Assembly (NCBI GenBank): GCA_907163375.1
Contig: CAJQUW010016993.1
Span: 43,522-107,521 of the forward strand
DNA: 64,000 bases
Origin: Prostheceraeus crozeri
Lineage: Eukaryota; Platyhelminthes; Polycladida; Euryleptidae
Direction: 5' to 3'
The translations under genes and the position numbers were made by a program. Below, piece by piece: positions 50,839 through 63,770 of the stretch (position 1 is the stretch's first letter; the number at the start of each line of letters is the position of its first letter). Below the pieces are notes generated by a model. It was given only the letters and a program-made list of their open reading frames with translations, was not told the DNA's origin and made no database searches.

Positions 50839-51839
50839 CTTATGCATCTGCCACAACACGTAGTAGCCGCTATTTCATTACTGCTTGAAGATACACAGGC
50901 AAGACATACAGCATATTATTATTTCAAATGACAATGATGCATTCAATTCCGATCCCTATCTCGATATTTTTCAATCCCATACAATCACTGCTTTAAAGAC
51001 ACACATATGTCATGATAGAATAGCTGTCATTATGCAGAGAAGCTGTCTTTTGTTACTGTAGCCTCCGAATTAGCAGAGTTTACCCCCAATTTTTATCTAA
51101 GAAAATTTCTCTACATTCAACCACGATAGTACAACAACATCACTCATAAGTTTCTGTTGCTTGTTTATTCATGACCAAATTGTCAATAAGCACGAAGTAC
51201 GTGTCTCCAATGAGACATCGACTACTTATTATTTTTTGTCAATTCTTGATTCTTATTGATAATTTCCAATCACTGTCATTTGATAATGCTACTCATGAAA
51301 TTTAAATAGTTTTTCTGAATATTTAAATTTTGCAAGAACAAATATTTGGCATATTAGAGAGAAGAGAATAATTCATTTTATGAGACGTCTGTATACGGTG
51401 CAGTTCTTTGAAACTTGAAAATGTGGTTTCACTTCTCTCGGTAATTAAGCAAATTTCATAAATCTCCCAAAGTTTTACACGCCATGATAACGCTGTTCAA
51501 AGGCTTCTACATTGGTGCATCATTTTTGTCTTTGGTTCATAACTGTGGTTCGGATAAAACCTCTTGAAGATCATTCCTATTCAGTCATTGATTTCTAAAT
51601 CAACTTAAAATCATGACATTTTCTTGCTTGATTATTGCTCTCTATCGTTTGCATGTAAAAGTACTTTGTGTGAATAGACTAGGAAAAATCCAAACTCTCA
51701 TCTCTCCTAAAGAAAAATAAAGAAGTAAATGGCGAATATACATTAAACATTTACACAATGAGTGAGTCGCTCTATTGAAAAGCTGTTACTCCTGACTTTG
51801 TTAATCTTTCGTTGCTTACCGTCCCATCAAAGGCAAACA

Positions 51840-52230
51840 ATAGGCGCTACAAATGACATAGAAATCGGATCATCAACAAATCTCTCATCACTCGCATGAA
51901 ATGGAGTCAATTACGCAAGACCAGATTAAATATTTTATTTGATGAAATTAGCGTGGAGACAAACCCTGCTGTCCAACAAAGGACATTCTAATGAGACTTT
52001 GAATCTGCACATTTTGGTCAATTAACGATAGAAGCAGAAATTGTCAATATTGCGCAAAGCCCCACTCAATATCCTTCCTCTTATTATACGACGAGTTATA
52101 GACGTGTTGTCTGAATTGACATTTTCACCGACTGAATGTACATTTTCACCGAAACACGAGATTTGTAAAACCGAAGACAAAATTTACAAAATTGCTTCAA
52201 AAAGTGAAATACATACTTTCTCTTTGACTA
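51840..52230. repeat. Dispersed repeat, unit A
   Basis: Shares several blocks with 61890-63090: AATCTCTCATCACTCGCATG, CGCAAAGCCCCACTCAAT and ACATTTTCACCGAA. Unclassified old interspersed element. Confidence 0.4.
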
Positions 52231-53564
52231 GAATGCTAACAGCACGTCACAGCCATTTCAATTTCATAGATACACGGAGAAAAAAGGATCTCCCTGGTTT
52301 GCGACCAATATAAAAATTCACAATCAAAATAAATAAAGGAGTGAAGCGCTTCATCCATCGAACAGAATCAGGTGGCTAAATTATGATTATACATATAATT
52401 TATTGTGGCATATATAATTTCCTGGTCATTATTACTGTCGTCGTTTTTATCATTGGTCCTTATTCTGACTTGCCATCAAGAAATCACTGAACTGAAAATT
52501 TAAATAAATGCTCTTTCAAACAACAAACAAAGGACCGTTGAAAGACATTGAATTTCTGCTTGTAATCTCTTCCCAATAATTATTCCAGTATTTTTTATCA
52601 CTCGATAAGTAGCCTTGCTTAGATTATTAGTGGAATTTTTCAATTCAACAACTGAAATTTGAATTCGTTTGTACACAACATGAAGTTTCATTTTGCGTAA
52701 TTATTTCACCTCAAATCTATTCAATTTAGAATGCTTCCTTTCATACCACGATTTTGCAATTATTTTCTAGATTCCTCAATGCGATTTATTAGATCTGTAT
52801 CAAGACAAAGATATCGAGTTATTTTCTTTTCCTGTTCATATCACTTACACATTTACGTTTTGATCTTAAAAGTCAGCCAGACTTCACTGTTAATGAGAAG
52901 ATGATGCAGCAAATGTTGACGATTAATCACATCAACAAATACCATAGCCTCTTAAATAATCTAAAGCATCTTAGAATTAATTATTGTGAAAATGTTATTG
53001 CTAGAATAGAATCATATAGATCTCTGGTTTTGAATGAAGTATATGAAGTATTAATGAAATCAATCATCGAAAAATTCTCTAATTCGAATTGCAATTTTTC
53101 AAAAATGCATTGATGTGTGTTAAGATCGTTTTCTTCTTGCCAAAATCACTAAGAAAAAGAAAAAAACAGAAAGAAAAAGGCATGCATTTTTTTATTCGGA
53201 AGCATTTTTACTACATTAAAGGAGCACTAATAAATAATGATGCTGTCATATTGATACCAATTTGTCTCTTGAACGGAACATTCAAGTACAGAATGAAAAG
53301 AAATATAATTATCTACTTAAACAAGCAGATAATTAATATCCCCGCTCACTGTGAAAGGATTTAGGAAATTGTTGTGATCAAAATGATATTCAAGACCTGA
53401 TGATAAGCCTGTCCTTTCCAATCAGCTATAAAACTCGGAGAATAGGCCTAGAAAGTTCTAAAGCATGACAATTATGCACTTGGAATAGCCTGTGCGTGTG
53501 GCGTCAATATCTATTCATCATTCATTATGTTGCATCACACATGCATATATCTGAGTTTGAACAC

Positions 53565-54000
53565 ACACTTAGTAGAACACTCTTCCACCGGTTAGAGCAC
53601 TGTACAATCTCATTTTCCATGTAGCACCAATTGATTTGTTCATAAATGGCAGTATTCTTGTAGTTACTGTATAATAACCGGTATTTACCGGTCGTAGGAG
53701 TGCTGGAGTGTCGGAGAAGTGTGTACGAGTATTCAAACTCAGACTCGATTAGTAGAACACTCTTCCACCGGTTAGAGCACCGTACAAACTCATTTTCCAT
53801 GTAGCACCAAGAAGTTTTCTGGAAAATCTTATCATTTTTAGAAAAAATCGGTTTTTGGAGGTTTTTATCGGTTGTTCGTGTAGGGAAAGTGCTGGAAGTT
53901 GCTGTACAAACTCAGTTTCTTGTTCTTGTATCTAAGTTTTTCCATCGGAATGCTGTACAAATTCGCTATCTAGGTAGCACCAACACTTGCACCAATTTTT
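53565..54000. repeat. Degenerate tandem repeats
   Basis: A roughly 60-base block, from TAGTAGAACACTCTTCCACC to ATGTAGCACCAA, occurs at about 53570 and 53750 (period about 180), followed by weaker copies of GCTGTACAAACTC and GTAGCACCAA up to about 54000. Confidence 0.5.
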
Positions 54001-54332
54001 CGAAATTAAATTTGAATTTTGAAGGTGAAGGAGTTCGAATTTTGGAAAAAATTTTATCTGTATAAACTCTGTGCCTGTGGTTTTCTATTCTGTACAAACT
54101 CTATACAAAAGGTTGGTGTTGAAGTTGGTGCTAACTTCAACGACATGGACTTCTGCATGGATTTCCATAGCATTTAGAAATCCATGGTTATTGTAGTCGG
54201 CGGTCATATAAAAACGCAACATTCATCTTCACCGCCTCTCTCCAGTAGGGCCACAGAAATCACTTTATCATCCAGTTTCAGGAAACGCATTCGACAAAGA
54301 CAATCAACTCCAGTTGCAAAATACAAATTCTG

Positions 54333-54551
54333 ATGTTGACGCGATATCATATTTTACTCGTACATGCTGCACCGGACGCAAATCAGAATGCAGCCTTTGC
54401 TCAATTTCACTTAATTGCCTCCACCTATACGCTGGTCGCATTGTGGGCACTAGATAATCATGCTCGAGTGGAAATTTGGGAATCTCACACGGAATCTGAC
54501 CTTGAGAAATCCATCGATCATGTGGCCAGGAATAATAGATTAGATACTTAG
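54333..54551 (+). CDS. Candidate short orphan gene, 72 aa
   Basis: The open frame is less AT-rich than its surroundings and starts MLTRYHILLVHAAPDANQNA. A CATATAAAAA box lies about 125 bases upstream (54205). No family recognised; it lies in the segment missing from copy 1. Could be a chance frame. Confidence 0.25.
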   Translation: MLTRYHILLVHAAPDANQNAAFAQFHLIASTYTLVALWALDNHARVEIWESHTESDLEKSIDHVARNNRLDT

Positions 54552-54917
54552 TCTAATGCTTTTGATATCAAACATAAAGGTTGACGTCATACACTACATG
54601 CCGGTCTGTAATCACTTGTATTGTAAAATGTCATAGCCTACAATAGTAAGTTTTTGTAACCGCAAACTGCAACTTTTAACTGCAAAATGAAAAAGTATTT
54701 TGTCCTCAGAAATCAATTTTTAGTGTTGAACAAATGTTCAATTATGTTTAACATTAATCACTCCGACAGACAGTGGGTTCCCGTGAAGCTCGATCGCGTC
54801 CACAACTAACAGTCCTACTCAAAAGATTGATTGGCTCATAATTCAAGTCCTCAATTAATTAGTTGCATTAGTTCCATCGTATCTGCGAAATAGTGAGGCA
54901 CTTGTAAATATGGCAGA

Positions 54918-55181
54918 ATGCATGAAATAAACAGAGACTTAATCACGGATGATGAAACGTTTGTGTCATTAGATATAGCTAGCCTTTACCCTAGCATACC
55001 GATTCAATATGTTATAGAAAATGTGCTCAAATTTACTCTACAAGATTGGAGCAACTTTGGTATCAATATAGAACACTTGAAAAAGTGTCTTACCTTCATA
55101 TCATACAACTATGAAATCGGTTTGGAATATGAGACTTCACTTATTGTTTCATTATCTCCACCTATATGCTACGTGCTTTAG
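54918..55181 (+). pseudogene. Penelope-type reverse transcriptase fragment
   Basis: The reading ETFVSLDIASLYPSIPIQYV is the characteristic (V/S)LDVxSLYxxIP block of Penelope-like reverse transcriptases (motif A region). Isolated, old fragment. Confidence 0.6.
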
Positions 55182-56450
55182 TTCGGTGGTATGTGGCATC
55201 GAGATAATTTCAAATGTGCTCTTACAACACCAGACAAAAGAATGAATGTGGCAATATTCCATTTGGAACTGATACAAGTAGTCTTGTCAATGACTGTCTG
55301 TATGAGTATTAAGGATTGTATCGAAATATACAATACAATTTGACTAAATGTAGACATATATTTTGCATGTAAGTAGGCATCACGTCATATACTCCAAATC
55401 GTTCACTATATCTAGAATTTAGTCCATTATCAATCACCATGGATAAATAAAAGCACAATGAAAGCCCTTACATTAATGAAAATCTTGCCAACAAAAACTT
55501 ATCTTATGGTTAGAAATGCCACCTGCGGGTGCTGAAAAACTTTCTCCCTCCTCAACAATGCTGCACTTATGATTCCTTTGTACCACCAGTTCTCAACATT
55601 TAATGCTACTTCAATGTAACACAACTACCTGCCTCACACGATTTCCCCATTGTATGTCACGGTTTCTACATCAGGACTGTGAATTTTGAATCCTATGTTC
55701 AATGATAACTTCTTTTTACCTGGAGATGATCTTGATTGAAATGAATCGCAAATAAATTTCGATAAATAGAAGTTTGACATCATATCAACTACCTGACTCC
55801 TCCCAAAAAACAGAATCATGCACTGAACCATCGAAATCCGGCACTCTACAATGATAAAGGACAAGAACAGACATGGACATAGAAGACGAGTGCGCGTCGT
55901 AGACATGCCATGACAATGGTAGCTAACAACGGTGACTGACAATGGAAAGGCAGCTCGTCAGTTAACTTTGTAACTATGTGATAGTTATCGCCATACTCTA
56001 TGGTTATGGCACTCTATAATTCGTCGAGACCGAAGGTCGGGACGAAGCCTCGAGTGTGATAACTACTTTATTGCTTGACAGCGCGGCGGAGACGAATTGC
56101 ACGGTTTCAGCACGATGTCATAATTTGATGCTTTAATCAACCATTTAGAAAATTATTTGTAGATAACGCTTCAATCTAGTCATCTTATCATTACTGTCCT
56201 CCAACAGGAAAAGAATTATCCGATAGAGCGCTGAGTTAGTGTCTTCATAGCGTATTCCTACATGAAATGACGCTGAATGTCACAGTAGAACTTTTTGGAC
56301 AATTTCGGTAGATAATTGCCATTAATAACAATTCGATTTCTATGGCTTGTCGAATGCTTCATTATAGAAATCTCAAGGTGAGCGCTATCTTAGCGTCATC
56401 GCAGCGTTGTTCATCGAAATGTTTGTCAAGTGTTTCAGAATAACTCCATA

Positions 56451-56881
56451 CACTGTAAACCGTTGACTGACAATTGACAGACATTTATCCTACAAAATCG
56501 ATTTTGTCGGTCATTGTTATTTCTTGTAGGATGATTGCCACTGAACACCTACAATATCTGACAAAAAGGACAAAATGAATAGCAATGAATTACAGCCTAA
56601 ATTTTATCAAAAATGTTGGTAATTAATTGAATTATGTCAAAATGAATCATGGTTTTGCCACACAATAATACAGATTGCCCAAAAGTCAAGCAATCACTAA
56701 TCGAAAAAATCAACCAATATTCAACAGTTTTTGTTTAGTTAATTTGCATACAAAGCATCTGTTTCGATGTCGGTGGAGAAACTACAAATTCGTCGGATAT
56801 CGCAGGATATTGGAGGTGACGATCGTCGGTTGATTTTGTCAGTAATTTTGTAGGATAATTGTCGGTCTACGGTTTACAGTG
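56451..56881. mobile_element. TA-flanked MITE, complete in copy 2
   Basis: Starts CACTGTAAACCG, ends CGGTTTACAGTG, and is flanked by TA on both sides (56449-56450, 56882-56883), as in Tc1/mariner-type MITEs. 431 bp, no coding capacity. Truncated in copy 1. Confidence 0.6.
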
Positions 56882-57719
56882 TACTTAACCATTATAAATA
56901 TCAATTGTTCTATTTCTATGTTCTGAAGCACACGAACGTCTGCATACAATGAATGCATTGCATACAACTACAGTGCGATAAGAAATTTTAACAGCCATGT
57001 AGCGATGAAATCTTCGATAGTACGAGTATTTATTGCACGGTAAGGGTCATTAATCGTCCGTCGAGCAATAATCACGGTTATTTTCTTTATGAAGGCATTT
57101 TGATTAAATAACTTACAATCAATTTGCTCAGGGCTGCACTGCCCTTGATCGGTGACTAGGTGATCGCCTGAAATGACCTTCAACAAACCGCGCGCTATTG
57201 TCCATTCTACACTCACTAACTAAACAGAGTGCAGTGACGAATTGGATTTCTATGCATCGAACAATTGAATGACAATTATCCAACTTCGTGAACTGATCGC
57301 AGTGATGTTTTTAATCTTGCAATGGTTCTTCTCTGCATGTAATGCCAAGCGGATCATTACAGATCTAGTGAAATGACAAATAGTTCTTGTCATTAACTTC
57401 ATTCAATCGTTTGGTAACCTTCCTCAGACTTAGTACATGATGTAGATTACATTCACTAAATAGGTTTCCATTCGTGTTCATTGAGTTATTCAATGATTTT
57501 GAATGATGTAAATTTCTTGACTCTATTTGTTAAGTGAGATGTTTTATTTCAACAACTTTTTTGTTGTATTAAAATGAGCGGCACTGAGGCAACAAATATT
57601 GCTCTGCAGGTGAATTCGATTGCAGTGAAAACAACCGATTTTATGAAATATACATGATGTAATTAGGATATGTAAACGACAAATATGACAAGGAAATTAA
57701 AAAAATAATATAAATAACT

Positions 57720-58535
57720 CTAATGAAAAATTAGTGTCTCAGCAGTGGAAACAATCGTCTCCAAAGCCTCATAACTCGAGTGAATATCGTCAGGAGTGAA
57801 CGAGTAGGCTTTGAAGACGATGTTTAAAAAGTCATAGAAAGTTAGCCCCACATTCTGCAGAATTACATTCATCACCTGTCCTCCGTGGGGCTTTGGCAAC
57901 CAATGATAAACGGTTTTGCCCAAGTCATCTTTCACTACAGCGTCTTTCTTCAATTGCAAAATTGCAGCAACTGCACTGTAGCCGTGCTCGTCAGCTGCCA
58001 AACGAACAACGTTTTCTTTTATGCCAGCACAGATATAGTTTATGATGAACTCTCCAGAAGGGTCCATGGACTGCATGAAGTCCTCGGAGAGACACCTCCC
58101 TAAGAAACGGATGCCGCAGGCGTTGGTAGCACACATCCTGACACGTCCTCGCACTATCAGGCCGAGTCGAGGGAGAATTCTCGGCATTGTTGCCATCTCG
58201 GCAAGGAGATCGCAGCCGATGCTCGAGCTGGCATATTCATCGAAGTTTTTACAAACTCGAGACAGCACGAGCATCGGCAGAATGAAGTTCTCGGAATTGA
58301 GCCATTGGATGGCCAGCAACTTGCCGTAGAGGTCGCACCGCATTATCATTGCCCTCCACAGAAACAGGCCGTGCCTGAGGCTGTCCTTTGTGGAGTTGAT
58401 GGCCACGAACTGCCGGCTGAATTGCAGAGTGCGTGCGCTTTCACCCAGTTCGTCCATAAATTCGTCCAGCAAGGACTTGTTGGGTGAAAGTGCTGAAGGT
58501 TGACTGGTGAGGTCATCAAGTCTCCTGTCGTAGCA
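57720..58535 (-). CDS. Terminal exon of a host gene, possible Pumilio-like repeats, copy 2
   Basis: Paralogous to 36158-36973, with the same acceptor, length (271 codons) and stop. Residue differences seen by eye: K/T, K/R, K/S, A/D, V/G and K/E. Still fully open. Confidence 0.5.
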   Translation of the reverse strand, partial: CYDRRLDDLTSQPSALSPNKSLLDEFMDELGESARTLQFSRQFVAINSTKDSLRHGLFLWRAMIMRCDLYGKLLAIQWLNSENFILPMLVLSRVCKNFDEYASSSIGCDLLAEMATMPRILPRLGLIVRGRVRMCATNACGIRFLGRCLSEDFMQSMDPSGEFIINYICAGIKENVVRLAADEHGYSAVAAILQLKKDAVVKDDLGKTVYHWLPKPHGGQVMNVILQNVGLTFYDFLNIVFKAYSFTPDDIHSSYEALETIVSTAETLIFH

Positions 58536-59759
58536 CTGAAATCAACAAGAAAATAGCCAGTTAAGTAATACTTCGAATAAGCGAAAGCTAGTGAGTTACA
58601 CATGTTAATTACACAGAAGATGCTAACAGGAAGGAAATTACAATACTTTTTATCATCAATGCAATTATTTTAAATTCACACACGAAACAACAAAAATAGA
58701 AATGTTAATGCGGCAGGTAGTCTTGTAGTGGGTTACATCTTGCCATGACAAGAATGAGCTTGACCAGAATAAAGATATTTGTACATACTGTACGACATGG
58801 ATGTCTATGAATAATATGATACAGAACTCGGGATACTCAACTCCCAAAGCGTGGGAAATTGACTGTGGGCTGAATTTTTTATATGACACTGGAAATTTCT
58901 ATGTTTGATTTGAAATTATTTGCATTATTGCAATGTTATTTTAGTCTCCTCTTCGAAATGCTTCTCAAGTCTTAGGTGCCGTCAACCTTTGAGAAAATAT
59001 GGATTATCTGCATTTTGTTTTAACAAAATCACATGAGACAGAGTAGTACATAATGTACGATAAAGAATATAAGAGAAGTGAGAATAAAAATTCCTGTAGA
59101 GATAGATAGCATGCAGATGGTTGAAAATCTATGTATTATTCAATGAAATAAAAAATCTTGATAACTGTCAAGTTGAATTTTGTTGTTGATGTTCGGTTTC
59201 AGCTTGTTGATGAAAAAGGCTTCTCGCAGTCATAGATTGATGGAGTGCTTGTCACTTGAAAGAATTCTTATTGAAATTGTTAAGTTTACACATGTTGGTA
59301 GATGTTTGTACATTGATGAAGTGCTGATTGTCACATGTTAACGACCCCGGATATAAGTTTTCTAATTGTACTTCCAATATAAATATTGCTACATTTATTA
59401 CATAAGATTTGATAAACTACAACTTTGACAGATACTTTTTCTTGTTATTGGACAGTTGCGAACATTGTTTAAGAGAATTTTAAGAGAATTTCTTTCTCGT
59501 TATTATTAAGTAAATATTTTCACGATTGAAGATTTTTTGATTTGTTTATCCTTTTCCTTTCATCTCTGACGAAATTGATAAACAAATCAAAAAATGAAAT
59601 ATTCTACTTTTAGTAATCCTTTACTTTTGGTTACTTTTGAAACTTTTTAGCAAAATACCTGCAATGAATAACCTCCCGTGCGCCACAATAAATTTAAATC
59701 AAAAAATCTTGAATCATGAAAATATTAGCGGTAGAATGACGTTGGTATGGTCGCTAGTA

Positions 59760-61640
59760 CATTTCGGTTTTAGATTTGCGTGATTCGAATTGCAATGTAG
59801 CTAAGAGATATTTGTCATCTATTGAATGGCAAAATGTTTTGATGGATGTCAGTCTTGATGAATCTTGCGAACGATTTTACGGTTCTCTACGATATGCTTA
59901 GAGTTGCATTCCCTGTGATTTAATCACCAGACACCAATGTGATAAACCGTGGATCACCAATGTGATAAAAGTGTTAATAAATAATAGATATAAAGCATAC
60001 ATGAGAAGAATTAGGACCTTTATTATCACTGTCAAAGTAAAGTAAAGTCAGCAATATTTGATGCGATGAAACACTGGAGTGATGCTGTTTTCAATTCGTC
60101 TGGTCCTTCCAAATGGGATGTGTATTAGGCAGTAATGAACGATAGCAAGAGAAAGCACAATTGGCTTCCACAATGTGAAGCGACTAAACCGAGAATGCAA
60201 AGTCTCAACAACCTTATCGCATCATTGGTCTCAAGCTTCATCCCTGACCTTTCCTCATCTGCTCATTCTTATCCAAAGTCTTGTACAAATATCCAACATT
60301 TCAGTGCTGACTTCTCCGGGAACAGATTGCATCCCGTCAATTGTGTGGAATAAATTTGCATTTGAGCTCTCTGTACTTATCTGCATGATATTCAACAAGT
60401 GCAACTCAAGCCAACGTGTCACATATTTGGAAATGCGCAGATATTGTCCCGTGTCCTTAAGTGAATCCACCTAAAAGTGTAAGACCTATATCTCTGCTGC
60501 CAGTCCCAGAACGTCTGCTGAAAAGCAGTCGCTGATACACATCAAGAGTGAATTTATTGACCGATATGACCGCAAACAATTCGCACATCGCCCCAGAAGT
60601 TCCATGACATGCGCTTCTTGAAATGGACAACTATATCTCCTCAAGTTTACAAGAAAAGATGTTTTTGCACGTCATTTGCTTGTGTTTGACATGGAAAAGG
60701 GCTTTAACAAATAGTCTCATCGCATCTTGATAGAGAAAATGAAACAGACGACTTCAGTGATTTTGCTTTTAATTTTGCAAATAATTACTAAAGTTCTCGT
60801 TTTCAAAGTCTCAAACTCTCGTTGTCGGCAGTCTACTCATGGTGACTATTTACCAGTTTGTAGCGGAATACCTCAAGGGTCGTGCATTGGCCCCTTCGTA
60901 TTCAATTACTATTGTGCCAATATGCCATACCACGTATCTGATCATCTTCTGCTAGTCAAGTACGCGGACGATATCTTTATCATTGGTAAAATGATGCAAT
61001 GCTGCCGAAATAGTCTACTTCTATCGACATTTTCTAAAATACTGAGATGGTCCGACAATAATAAGTTGACAAAAGAATCAGAGAACAGCCACCAAATGTG
61101 TGTCGTGCAACGCACCAATTATGAAATGGATAATTTCATCATCCGTCAGATTCCCGTCTGCAAGTTTACAAAGATACTTGGCGTAACATTCGATTCCAAC
61201 TTGAACTTTCGACAGCATGTGTATAACATCACTAAAAAAGCACCACCAAAGTGTTACTTTGATCAAGACTTCATGTTGCACAAAAATAGAAACCCTTCCT
61301 CCCTACTCCTGGTTTAGTGTAAATATATAGCAACTGTGTGAGAAGCATCTTAGAATACTCTGCTGTCATGTATGTTGGTTTCAGCAGTTCGAACAGTGTT
61401 CTTCCTTAGAACGTGTTCAGAATAGGGCTCACAAAATCATTTGTAGCTCCTCCACATGAAATTGCTATAACTTTATGCCGCGAGCATCGTCGCCTCATGA
61501 TGGGTTTTGACCTTTTTTCATCTCTGTCCCAAGATCGGAATCATCCCATACATCATTTATGTCCTCAACGTCTGCTTTATTAGCGAAAGCTTGCCATGCC
61601 CGTATATCTAACAGCAATGAGAAGCTTGGCATTCATAGTT
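59760..61640 (+). mobile_element. LINE (CR1/Jockey-like), decayed, copy 2
   Basis: The region before the reverse transcriptase (60175-60474) reads like PGTDCIPSIVWNKFA...IFNKC. The catalytic part (60727-61317) has SGIPQGSCIGPFVFNYYCAN, KYADDIFIIG and a later FTKILGVTFDSNLNF box. These are reverse transcriptase blocks of CR1/Jockey-type LINEs. Several frame changes and stops separate them, so it is inactive. The 5' part is also at 39860-40269. Confidence 0.75.
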
Positions 61641-62244
61641 AAAATGATAAAATTGTCAAATAGTGGTTAATTCATTGACAATACATTTTTTCGTGTTACG
61701 TCTGTTTCAAATGTGTTATCTTTAACTTTAGCCTTCTTCCTTTGAAATTATGGCTATCATTTTTGTCAGCTTGCAACCGCTTGTCATGCCTCACGATTCC
61801 CATTATTGAGGTTTTGCTGCTAAATATACACGTCCATTATTATTAGTATAAGGACATCAGGTTCCTCATGACTTTCTTCATCTTTCGTTGATTGCAGTCC
61901 CAAACAAAAAGTGCGGCAAATAACGGGAAGTGGATCATCGACAACAAATCTCTCATCACTCGCATGAAACAGTCCAAGAGCAGATTGAATAAATAGGTTG
62001 ATTGATAGTTCATGTCATCAAAAAGACTTCAATCGGAACACCTGGAGATCTGGTTTCGGAACACCGAAACATCAATAAAGGACTTAACTTTCTAATCTGA
62101 TACTATTAAGTCTGCACAATCTTGTCAATCAAAGATGGAAGTAGAAATGGTCAACATTTCGCAAAGCCCCACTCAATTTCCTTCAATTTAACACATCTTT
62201 AGTCACATGCAAATGAATAAAGATCTTCTTTTCTATTCTATTCC
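61641..62244. repeat. Dispersed repeat, unit B
   Basis: No gene supported. About 61890-62200 repeats blocks of 51840-52060 (see there). Confidence 0.4.
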
Positions 62245-63005
62245 AGAGCTGATCATGAAAAACGGACCACCCAAATTTCCGATTTTCCCAACGAATTTTT
62301 TGAATTTCGCTGAAATTCAAACGATTCTCATGCCTTCCAACCTTGTCGCACATCACCGCACCATACATCATTCGAGAGCATCTATTCTCAGTTTTAAAAT
62401 GAACTATGATAGACTTGTATCCATTGATGCATTGACTTAGTAGTGCTCAAAATATGAAAATCACTCAATTTACAAATTGCAAATTTTCAATAAGAAAACA
62501 TGTGAATATGATGATGAATCAGGCACTGATAGAACGAACATTTTCTGAGCTCTCTCTTGACATGCTGATCGTGAAAATCGGTGAACTAAGAAAAAATGAG
62601 TGATATCGTGAAGTTATCACAAAATCATGACTCTCTCGACTGACAATGATATATTCTCACTTTTCCATCAAAAATGCTCATGCTTGGTATGTTCAGAGTC
62701 CTTGCCATACAAGGAGTGCGAATATGTTTGCTTTATTCAAATAAGTTCAATAATTCTTTTTCAAACTTCTTCAACATTTTTATCATCACCGCTGAAGTAC
62801 ACAAACATGAACAATCTGCAGTCACTGTGAGAGAACAAAGACATGCCTTCGCTTATTGTTTGTTTTGAACCTTCGTTCACCTTAGCTGAGAATGAAGCTC
62901 TTGAATGATGTATGGTACGGTGATGTGCGACAAGATTGGAAGACCTGAGAATGGATTGAATTTCAATGAAATTGAGGTGGTCCGTTTTTATGATCAGCTC
63001 AAACA
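62245..63005. mobile_element. Inverted-repeat element, unclassified
   Basis: Bases 62245-62400 recur, inverted and about 85% alike, at 62885-63005 (GAGCTGATCAT...CATACATCATTC). The arms flank about 480 bp with no clear gene. Likely a non-autonomous fold-back element. Confidence 0.5.
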
Positions 63006-63770
63006 TTGTCTAAATTGACTGAAGCACATTTTCACCGAAGTGCATTTTATCCGAAGAGAAAACCGAAGATACATTTAAGAAAAATGTGAGACACATTCTA
63101 ACTTCTCTAACTTGGAATTTTAACAGCGGTTCACAGCTATTTATATTTCGAAACTAAATTTTTGACGTTAACTCAAAACGTTCATTTCCAACTTTGAAAA
63201 CGTAATGCAAGTACAGCAATGATGTGATGAGTGACAAAATAATAAAATGCTATGTAAAATGACAATGGAGGAGATGGCAGATGAGATGTACAAGTAAGTG
63301 ACATGATAGTAAGGATCGGAGGAAGAGGCGGTAAAAGATGTATTACAATTCATCAATGTCATAACTTTTGCATTTCTATTTCAATATGTATTAGACTTGC
63401 AGCCAGATAGAAGATAATGGGGTCATCTTCTTTGTCGTCAGTCTTCCATATCAAATATGCGCTGCATTCAAAGTTAGTGAATTGCCTGCATGAACAGACG
63501 ATTCTATGAATTTGTGATTTTTAAAAGTTTTCCATCAAATTTAAATTGCATTGGAGGCCTCATTCGATAGCATTTTCATACTTGATCTGCAGAAACTGCT
63601 TTAGTTCATTGCATTTTGTTGAATCTATGAATTTCCCGATTTGTTATGCAATTGTAGAATCGTTGGCACACTTAAAATGATAGAAAAATTAAAAAAGTAT
63701 GATTTTATACCACAAGAATATTAAGAAAAGGTCTACAACCTTTTGATGTTAATTTTACTGTATTAGCGCC
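63006..63770. other. AT-rich DNA without recognised genes
   Basis: The first 90 bases continue the dispersed repeat (ACATTTTCACCGAA). I see nothing else I can support. Confidence 0.3.

Larger units (their letters stand above)
49551..56750. other. 7.2-kb segment present only in copy 2
   Basis: Bounded by sequences that are directly joined in copy 1 (near 35212). It contains a large palindrome, a Penelope-type fragment, degenerate tandem repeats, a dispersed repeat and a short TATA-led frame. Because its right edge cuts a MITE that is complete here, copy 1 probably lost the segment. Confidence 0.6.
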
